This document shows, piece after piece, positions 56,438 to 64,000 of a stretch of 64,000 nucleotides of DNA. The position numbers were made by a program, and so were the translations under genes. Origin of the DNA: Benincasa hispida (Eukaryota; Streptophyta; Magnoliopsida; Cucurbitales; Cucurbitaceae). The stretch is taken from assembly GCF_009727055.1 (NCBI RefSeq), contig NC_052349.1, positions 33,869,405-33,933,404 on the forward strand. Direction: 5' to 3'. Position 1 is the first letter of the stretch, and every line of letters starts with the position of its first letter. The notes under the pieces were generated by a model. It worked only from the letters and a program-made list of their open reading frames with translations, had not been told where the DNA came from and ran no database searches.

Positions 56438-56980
56438 TGTTGGAAACGGTAGGGCCCTCAGAACGACGAACTATAAACCATCAAAGCACGACGGTCAAGC
56501 GAAGAGCAAAACTTGCAAAACAGAAATTCGTTATAGGCTGAGTAATAGAGCTCGGTCTCTTTAAGATATTTCGCGGCTCTGCCTAATTGTGCGAGCAGGT
56601 CTGAAAGTTGCCACGTTGTCCCCAGGATAAAACAGCCAAATGAAAATCCATCGGAAATGCACCGTTACCGATTGGACCCTTTCTAAACTCACTGCTTGGA
56701 AAGCTAAGATCGAGGAGGAGAGGAAAACGAAGTGGGTATTTAGAAAATGAATTCTATGTATCCCGAACTGCTGAAGGCCTCGCCTTTTATAGGCCTTCAA
56801 CGTCGAAACGGATCATTTTAAAATTAATCAATGGACAATTTTAAAAATTAATCAACGGACCGTTTTAAATATAATCAATGGACTGTTTTAAAATGAATCA
56901 ATGGACCTTTTTAAAAATAATCAATGGACCGTTTTAAATATAATCAATGGACCATTTTAAATATAAATTTGCACCCAACA
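56438..56980 (-). repeat. Element G left (3') LTR
   Basis: Includes the promoter-side segment CCTCGCCTTTTATAGGCCTT near 56770-56790 and a TTTTAAATATAATCAATGGA-type tandem array at about 56810-56968. Confidence 0.87.
56810..56968. repeat. Tandem repeat in element G LTR
   Basis: Six to seven units of 24-28 bp of the form CGTTTTAAATATAATCAATGGAC. The right LTR has the counterpart at about 63770-63918 with different unit order. Confidence 0.85.
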
Positions 56981-57574
56981 ATCCCCCACTTGGAAATTTA
57001 AACAAAACGAGAAGAGAGGAAAGATTTTCGTCAAGCAGTTTCAGTCTATACAACATTGTGCATAAGCAAAGGTGTCTTACGACTTGAACCTTTACATAGT
57101 GTAGATGATTCAGAATATAATAGAGTAACCATTGGTTTTGAACTCTATCTCTAACAACATCTCACACAGAGTGTTATTAGTGTGTAATACGAAAGCTCAT
57201 CCTTTTAAGCCCTAGCACGTGAATCCCGGTTTAGTGAATGCTCTAGAGAGTTTGCCTGAAAACTCCATAGGAAGCCGCCCTCACTTCTACATTCACACAG
57301 GTGAGTCAATCAAGGGTACTCTTATAGCTGGGTACCCCACTTGTTATCAAGTATAAATCTCATTAAGAACTAAGTTCAACCTTTCTTACGCTCTAGGATA
57401 TCATGCTCAGACTTTAAGTCATAGGAATGGAACTCTGTGTTTGGTTTAGCATGATTCACTATATATCACTGGTGATTAGTTATTGCTCGTTGAACCTGTT
57501 TCTTTGGATCTCCAGTCTACAGGTTGGGTTTTCTTCACTGTGATTCATTTTTCGATAAGCATGAGTGTCATCCT

Positions 57575-58915
57575 TTATGAAGTTCTGAAAACCTTTTCTC
57601 TGGCCAGTCCTTTCGTCAAAGGATCTACCAAATTTTCATCTGTTCGTATGTGATCCACTCTAACTACACTAGTAGTGAGAAACTCTCTAATGGTACTGTG
57701 CTTACAATGTATTTGACGTCTCTTTCCGTTGTAGTAATGGTTCTGAACTTTTGCAATTGCTGCAGCACTATTGCAATGGATCAATATGGCTGGTAACGAC
57801 TTTTCCCATAAGGGAATCTCTGATAGCAGACTTCTAAACCAGCCTGCTTCTTCACTAGCTGTCGCTAGTGCTATCATTTCTGACTCTATCGTAGATTGGG
57901 CTTAAATAGTCTATTTCTTGGACTTCCAAGAGACAGCTCCACCAACTATATTAAAGACATAGCCACTTGTAGCCTTTGAATCATCCGAAAGAGAGTTCCA
58001 ATCAGCATCGCTGAACCCTTCTAGGACAGCGGGAAACTTTTGATAATGTAATCCTAGGTTTTGGGTTTTCTTTAAGTATCTCATGACCCTTTCTATAGCA
58101 TTCCAATGCTCTTTACTAGGTCTGCTTGTAAACCTGAAAAGTAGTCGTACAACATAAGCTATGTCAGGCTTAGTGCAATTGGCAGCGTATCTAAGACTGC
58201 TTATAATGCTCGCATACTCAAATTGACTAACACTATCACCAGTGTTCTTGAACAACTTGACACTAGAGTCATAAGAAGTACAGGATGGTTTATACTCAAA
58301 GTAATTATATTTCTTTAGAATCTTTTCTATATAGTGAGATTGATCTAAAGAAATTTCCTTTCAGACCTATTTACTTTTATGCCTTAGATTACACTAGCTT
58401 CTTCTAAATCTTTCATGTCGAAGTTCGCACTCAATATTGATTTTACATCTTTTATGACGTGCAAGTTCGACCCAAAGATCAATAAATCATCTACATATAG
58501 ACACAAGATAGTGCAGAGGTTATTATCAAACTTATGGTAGATGCATTTGTCACTTTCATTGACCTTGAAACCTTTAGATAGGATAAGGTTATCAAATTTT
58601 TCATGTCATTGCTTAGGAGCTTATTTTAGTCCATAAAGATATTTGTCTAATTTACACACATTATTTTCTTAACCATGGACACAAAACCCTGAAGTTGTTC
58701 CATGTAAATCTCTTCTTCATGTTCATCGTTTAGGAAAGCGATTTTTACATCCATCTGATGTACTACGAGGTTATAAAGGGTAACGAGAGAGAATAGGACA
58801 TGAATAAAGGTAATTCTAGTGACAAGGGAGAAGGTGTCAAAGAAATCTATGTTTTCTCTCTGTCTAAAGCCCTTCAATACTAACCTGGTTTTAAATTTGT
58901 CGACAATCCCATCAG
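57575..58915 (-). pseudogene. Element G reverse transcriptase and RNase H
   Basis: Minus order: MKGFRQRENIDFFDTFSLVT (58877), VVHQMDVKIAFLNDEHEEEI, then a degraded polymerase core in which LCLYVDDLLIFGSN-like codons remain near 58508-58467. Next, [20 protein letters not shown] (58255), [40 protein letters not shown], the first RNase H Asp region, a stop near 57903, and MIALATASEEAGWFRSLLSE (57877), ILIHCNSAAAIAKVQNHYYN and NLVDPLTKGLAREKV. Stops and frameshifts throughout. Confidence 0.85.
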
Positions 58916-60566
58916 GTCTAAGTTTCTTCCTTAAGATTCATTTGCACCTTATTGCCTTACATCCTATGGGTAGATCTACTAAGTGTCAAGTCCTATTTGA
59001 CTCAAATGAGTCCATCTCATCATTTATGGCTTCTTGCCATAGGTTGGCATCTACTGAGGACAGGACAGCTCTTAAATCTTTAGGGTCTTCTTCTACATTG
59101 TCGCTCAGGAAGTCATTTTCTAAATCTTTGGCAGTTCTAGCTCTTTTGCTTCTTCTAGGTTATGGGTCAGTTTCCTCTCTAGGGTTAGGATTTATAACTA
59201 GGGTTATACAACTTGAACCAGAGCCCCCCCTATTCCTTGATTTAAAAGGAAACCTATCTTCAAAGAAGTCGGCATCATTTGACTCAATGATCACTTGGTT
59301 CACTAGATCATAGGCTTTACTATTTAAGACATAACCTATAAAGACACACTCGTAACCTCTACTAGCCAACTTTCTCCTTTTTGGGTCAGGAATCCTTACA
59401 AAGACTAGACAACCCCATGTTCTAAAGTAGGATAAGTTTAGTTTCTTATTCTTGAGAATTTCGTAAGGTGAAGTTTAATTTTTAGATTTCGGGATTTTAT
59501 TTAGGACATAACACACGGTAAGGATGATTTCACCCCACTAATAAGACGCAGCTCCTGAACTAAATTAGCAACTACTATCTCAGCTAAAGTTCTATTTTTT
59601 CCTTTCGGCTTTTCCGTTCATTTCAGGAGAATAAGGTACGATCTTTTCGTGTATTATTCCATGTGAGTTAAAGAATTCATTAAAACTTTCCAAGTCGTAA
59701 TCGGTTCCCCTATCACTACGAAGTCTTTTAACTTTTCTATTAAACTGATTCCCTATTTCAAAAACAAAAAATTTGAAGGCATCAAAAGCATCATTTTTAT
59801 TTTTCAACAGGTATACAAAAGTAAAATCGGAGAAGTCGTCAATAAAAGTAATTAAATATCTTTTACTGTCCCTAGTCAATATGCCATCAAATTCACAAGA
59901 CATCAGAATGAATCAAATCTAGAGGCTCAAAATTCTAAGTGCAGATTTATGTGGAGTTTTAGTAATTTTAGCTTGACTACAATACTTGTATTTATCAAAA
60001 TAATTCGTGGATAACTTATGTATCATTTTCAGCCTAATCATGTTACTAATTAAATTCTTATTCACATGATAGAGTATAGCATACCAAATATTCATAGAAC
60101 ACAACACATACACAGAAGATTTCTTTTTATTAAGTTCTAGATTTAATTTGAACATTTCCACAGTTGCATACCCTTTCCCTACAAATACATTATTTTTGGT
60201 AAGGGTATATAGGTCTACGCCTATAGGTTGAGTAAACTTGGCTTTGTTGAGGAGATAACACGAAACCAAATTCTTTTGTATCTCCGGAGTGTGCAGAACG
60301 TCCTTCAACGTGCGGGTCTGCCCAGAGGTAAATTTTAGTTCCACCTTGCTAGTTCCAGCAACTTTCGTGGAGTGGTGATCTCCCAACAGAATATTCTTAT
60401 CCTTAGTTTCAGTATAAGTTTTAAATAAACTAAGGTCGTGATACACATGGCGCATCGTGACAGACATGGCGCGTCGCGCCAGTGTCTATCCACCACCCTT
60501 TACAACCACCGATCACATTTTCTTCTGTGATCATGGTGACTAACAGTTCTTCTGTCAGGTTCTCCT
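58916..60566 (-). pseudogene. Element G protease and integrase
   Basis: After the solo LTR the minus frame continues with NLTEELLVTMITEENVIGG and WWIDTGAT, the protease active-site segment, then a frameshift within a repeated GCGCCATGT segment. 60467-59919 reads HDLSLFKTYTETKDKNILLG and KVELKFTSGQTRTLKDVLHT. Integrase core 59903-59592: ITFIDDFSDFTFVYLLKNKN, RKVKRLRSDRGTDYDLESFN (Asp) and GIIHEKIVPYSPEMNGKAER (Glu). A C-terminal piece lies at 59369-59160 (GYECVFIGYVLNSKAYDLVN). Several stops. Confidence 0.83.
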
Positions 60567-62519
60567 TGATGGAAAAGTCGGCATACGCAGCGAAAATAAG
60601 AATCAATTTTACTTTAATTGCCCAAATTAAACATGCAACCCTAAATGAATTAATTAGGGTTATTTTTAAATAATACCTTTGAAGCTCCCGAAAATCCTCT
60701 ATCGCCGCTTGAACATGAATCGGACAACCACTAGAGCTGACCTACTATCCTCTGGACTTAGAACAGGTTGTGGGACCCGATGGATGAAGAACCTGAGAGA
60801 GAGAAAAAGAGATGAAAATAGTAGAGTGAATTTTTGGGTTAGGTTTAGGTTTTTTCAACCCAAATTTTAAAAACCATTTTTTGCAAAATATCCAAAAGTT
60901 TTTAATCCAAAATCACAAGCCCATATTTATAGAAACGGGCCATGCAAAATTGCATGAAATAACTTCATAAAATCCCAACACCTAGAATCAACTATCTAAG
61001 GGGGCTTAATGTCAACACCTAGCCCACTATTTTGTTAGTGAAATTATCCAACAAAAGTTTGGATTTTCCCACTAACTTTAGTCAGAGGGCAAAATAGTCA
61101 TTTGGTCAAAGTCAAACTTTGACCGAAAAGTCAACATTTTGACTTTTTATGATTTTTTTCGTATTGATTAATTTTGACCTCTCGAGCATGAATCCGCATT
61201 CATTTCTCAAAATTCAAATCACATTTGAATATAAGGTCGGTCAAAGTTTGACTTTTCAAAGTCAAAAGTCAACTCTTTGACTTTTTACATCTTTGATCAT
61301 TTCCATTATTTCCGAGCTTCCAAATATGAACGTATTCATATTCTTGATATTTAAATCACATTTAAATATTAAAGCCGCATCTCTAAACTGAAAAAACCGA
61401 CCACTATATCACATATACCTGTCGGTTTCTCTCTCTTCACCTAATTCGAACAATTTGAATTATTCTGTCATACTGTTCTAAGTTTATTCCATATGAGCTA
61501 GTAGGGGAACCTAATGGACCTATAGATCATGGGCTCCAACGATCCAAGATTAGCTGGCTAAACTCTTTAGATGAAGCTAATCAACATTTGTTAACTCACG
61601 GGTCATTCCAATATAGTTCCGTAGTTGCACTCCCCTCACTATAGATATATTTGTGTCCATATGATATAACCATGATTAGTAAGCTAATCCTTCATAGGTT
61701 GTTTGTAATCTCGGCTGGGTCATAAAAACTGTTTTACCCCCGAAACCGTTTTACACCCGAGACTATATCTTATTCCTTAAGTTCCACTGATCCTTTAATG
61801 AACAATTGGTTTAAGGTCCAACCTATAAACTGAACTCCTCTCGAGCCAATGAGAGGGTGGGGTCCCTTGTTCAAAACCTGGATTCAGTACTAAAGGGAAT
61901 AATCTATCTATTATCTCTATAATGGGTAGGAGTGAATTCCATCTTGCACCCTATGTTCCCAGTATTCCACCTAATCTTACCCCTGAAATGGGAGGCTTAT
62001 TGGGCCAGCAATAATGAGCTGCCCTTACCTATGCAGATCTAAGGATAATTCCGAGTGAACAGGAGTTCATAGTTAGCTCAGGATTAAGATTAAGTTACCT
62101 AGGTCATCAATTAACAAAATAGTCAGTTTTATACATTAAACGACATTTAGAATGTAAAAGTGACTATTTCATGGTTTAGCCTTATGTAAACTCTTTACAT
62201 AGGATACCCCAATTTTCATGTCTCCACATGAACGGTTTAGGATCACATCGTTTAACTAACTACAAAATGGGCGGCATCCATAGTGTCCTTAGAATAAGGT
62301 GCCCAACCTTATTCATATACTATAGACCATTTTGGCTATATATATTTGAACTTGATCCACAACTGCATAAAGTTCAAACTTAAACTTAATAGCCTTGGAA
62401 CCTTAGTTTATTGGATTCACGAATATATAATTTAAATTTACTAATGATTTTCAATAACAGCTTTATTGAACAAGAATATGATATTACAAACTACGAGTTT
62501 TAGGACATAAAATCCAACA
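60567..62519 (-). mobile_element. Solo LTR (1.95 kb) inside element G
   Basis: Runs from TG at 60567 to CA at 62519 and is flanked by perfect CTCCT duplications (60562-60566, 62520-62524). On the minus strand it begins TGTTGGATTTTATGTCCTAA, a common copia LTR opening, and shares ordered blocks with the LTR pieces at 17813-19981. Removing it and one CTCCT rejoins element G's frame between its zinc knuckle and protease. It has no internal region, so it arose by LTR-LTR recombination. Confidence 0.9.
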
Positions 62520-62524
62520 CTCCT

Positions 62525-63360
62525 GACCAGCAGGATGACGCCTGTTCCTACAGTTCCTAGCCATGTGCCCAGGTTTATTATAATTAAAGCAGAGGAACTG
62601 TACCATTTCTCCTGAAGGGGGCTTCTGTTTTTCTGTTGGTTCTAGTTGCTGGAGCCACGGTTCTGACCTTTCCCCTTTGTCCCCTTAGGTTTTTTGTCAG
62701 GTTTTACCACGAAAGAGGCGGATTTCCTAGATACTACGTTCACCTCCTCCCTCTGGTCCTACTTCCGGGCTTCCTCCTCGATCCTTAGCCGGGTTATAAG
62801 ACTCTCCAAGGAGAACTCCTTGGTCTTATGCCTCAAAGTGTTCTTAAAGTCCTTCCACAAGGGGACAGTTTATCAATAATAACAACAACTTGGAACTGTT
62901 CGTCTAGAGGCATACCTTCAGTAATTATCTCGTGAGCTATCTTCTAGAGTTAATGGGATTGGGCCTCCACGGATTTGTCATTCGTCATCTGGAACTTGAG
63001 ATAATGGCTAACCGCATATTTCTTCGACCCGGTCTCCTTGGTGTCATACTTTTTTTGCAGGGCATCCCAGACCTCCTTTACTGTCTTCATTGTACTGTAG
63101 TAGTCATACAGATCATCAGTCAAATCATTTAAAATGAAATTCTTACATAGAAAGTCTTTCTCCTCCCAGTCAGTAGCTTTTTTTATCTATTGTTCTTGTT
63201 CTTCTAAAGGGACGATCGACTTAGTGCTAGTACAAGCTTCGACAACTTTCTTGACGGTGAGGAAGAACAACATCTTTTGCTTCTACCGCTTGAAGTTCGT
63301 TCCTTCGAACCGGAATGGACAGTTGAGGTCAGATATCTTATTATTGCTATTGAGGGCCAT
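62525..63360 (-). pseudogene. Element G gag
   Basis: ATG at 63360 reads MALNSNNKISDLNCPFRFEG, then TNFKR, a stop, and KQKMLFFLTVKKVVEACTST. It continues through KDFLCKNFILNDLTDDLYDY, MKTVKEVWDALQKKYDTKET, KKYAVSHYLKFQMTNDKSVE (the copia gag segment) with stops, and ends with a damaged zinc knuckle, CFNYNKPGHMARNC (second Cys changed to Tyr), near 62600-62560, just before the solo LTR. Capsid/nucleocapsid function in an intact relative. Confidence 0.85.
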
Positions 63361-63385
63361 TGATGATGTGGAAACGTCTTCAAAT

Positions 63386-63934
63386 TGTTGGAAACGGAAG
63401 GGCCCTCAGAACGACGAATTGTAAACCGTCAAGGCACGGTGGTCAAGCAAAGAGAAAAACCTGCAAAACAAAAACTCATTATAGGTTGAGTCACGGAGCT
63501 CGCTCTCTTTAAGACGTTTCGCGACTCTGCCCAAGTGTACAAACAGGTCTGAAAGTTGCCACGTCGTCCCTAGGATAAAACAGTCAAATGAAAATCGATC
63601 GTAAATGCACCGTTACCGATCGGAACGTACACCCTTTCTAAACTCACTGCTCGGCAAGCTAAGATGGAGGAGGAGAGGAAAATTAAGTGGGTGTTTAGAA
63701 AATGAATTTTGTGTATCACGAACTGCTGAAGGCCTCGCCTTTTATAGGCCTTCAGCATCGAAACGAAACGTTTTAAAATTAATCAACGGACCATTTTAAA
63801 ATTAATCAACGGACCGTTTTAAAAATTAATCAACGGACCGTTTTAAATATAATTAACGGACTGTTTTAAAAATAATCAATGAACCGTTTTAAATATAATC
63901 AATGGACTGTTTTAGTATAAATTTGTATCCAATA
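63386..63934 (-). repeat. Element G right (5') LTR
   Basis: Aligns with 56438-56980 throughout (shared GGGCCCTCAGAACGACGAA and CCTTTTATAGGCCTTCA). The inner edge is followed on the minus strand by ATTTGAAGACGTTTCCAC and, about 25 bp on, the gag ATG; there is no Met-tRNA primer site. Confidence 0.87.
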
Positions 63935-64000
63935 AGAACACATAGGTTTGATAGCCCTCAATACTATTTAGATGGAAATAAAAATTAAAAACTATATATA
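63935..64000. other. Right flank of element G
   Basis: 66 bp of unassigned AT-rich sequence starting with the AGAAC flank. Confidence 0.6.

Larger units (their letters stand above)
56438..63934 (-). mobile_element. Copia element G (minus), containing a solo LTR
   Basis: LTRs 56438-56980 (543 bp) and 63386-63934 (549 bp), TGTTGGAAACGG...CCCAACA (right end mutated to CCAATA). Flanks AGAAT (56433-56437) and AGAAC (63935-63939) agree in four of five bases. A polypurine tract CCAAGTGGGGGAT on the minus strand lies next to 56980. Interior minus order: gag, protease, integrase, reverse transcriptase, RNase H, all broken. A 1.95 kb solo LTR interrupts the gag-protease boundary. Confidence 0.87.

Noticed and set aside
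1..64000. A new defence, biosynthetic or signalling system
   Set aside because: After removing transposon sequence only one host exon and short unassigned spacers remain; nothing supports a functional multi-gene system.

Overview
This is a 64 kb window of AT-rich plant nuclear DNA (a eudicot; the cupin exon and the long-terminal-repeat (LTR) families remind me of cucurbits, which is recall and not something the sequence proves). It is a nested transposon block. I can support only one host-gene piece, the first exon of a cupin gene at 14370-14553. Almost everything else is Ty3/gypsy-type and Ty1/copia-type LTR retrotransposons, their solo LTRs, and CACTA-type DNA elements. No rRNA, tRNA, CRISPR array or intact transposase or polymerase gene was seen. 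Every copia reading frame is broken by stops, frameshifts or deletions.

Layout. 1-13783: a minus-strand, non-autonomous Athila/Tat-like LTR element whose far LTR runs off the window. A second non-autonomous, Tekay/Del-like gypsy element (288-6223) sits inside it with a perfect 5 bp target duplication. The part nearest its 5' LTR is present twice in tandem (about 2.95 kb), and the copies meet at a single N (10409). 13784-14608: promoter and exon 1 of the cupin gene. 14609-about 16700: a CACTA-like terminus followed by two minus-strand exons of an ATP-citrate lyase beta gene, apparently captured. 17813-19981: two LTR pieces of one family in inverted orientation. 19984-21956: a decayed Athila gag framed by 44-45 bp inverted repeats. 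24310-34075: minus-strand copia element B, whose left LTR is split by composite element A (24443-29079, TSD TGAAG). Element A carries the 5' half of a third, plus-strand copia (C). 34972-35093: a short TRIM-like LTR with primer site. 35721-about 41345: plus-strand copia D, interrupted by a CACTA-like insert. 43892-52904: minus-strand copia E, split by plus-strand copia F (47097-51257). 53123-55116: a complete-looking non-autonomous CACTA element. 55718-56163: a possible CACTA-type miniature element. 56438-63934: minus-strand copia G, containing a 1.95 kb solo LTR (60567-62519) with perfect TSD.

How it fits together: the target duplications and split LTRs give a readable order of insertion (B before A; E before F; G before the solo LTR; the Athila-like element before the gypsy element). 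The most unusual structures are the F locus, where a perfect solo LTR with TSD on both sides is followed by 316 bp of duplicated host flank and then the rest of a full element; the composite A/C element; and the captured ATP-citrate lyase exons. I found no defence system, biosynthetic cluster or other new functional system; the interest lies in genome rearrangement and gene capture.
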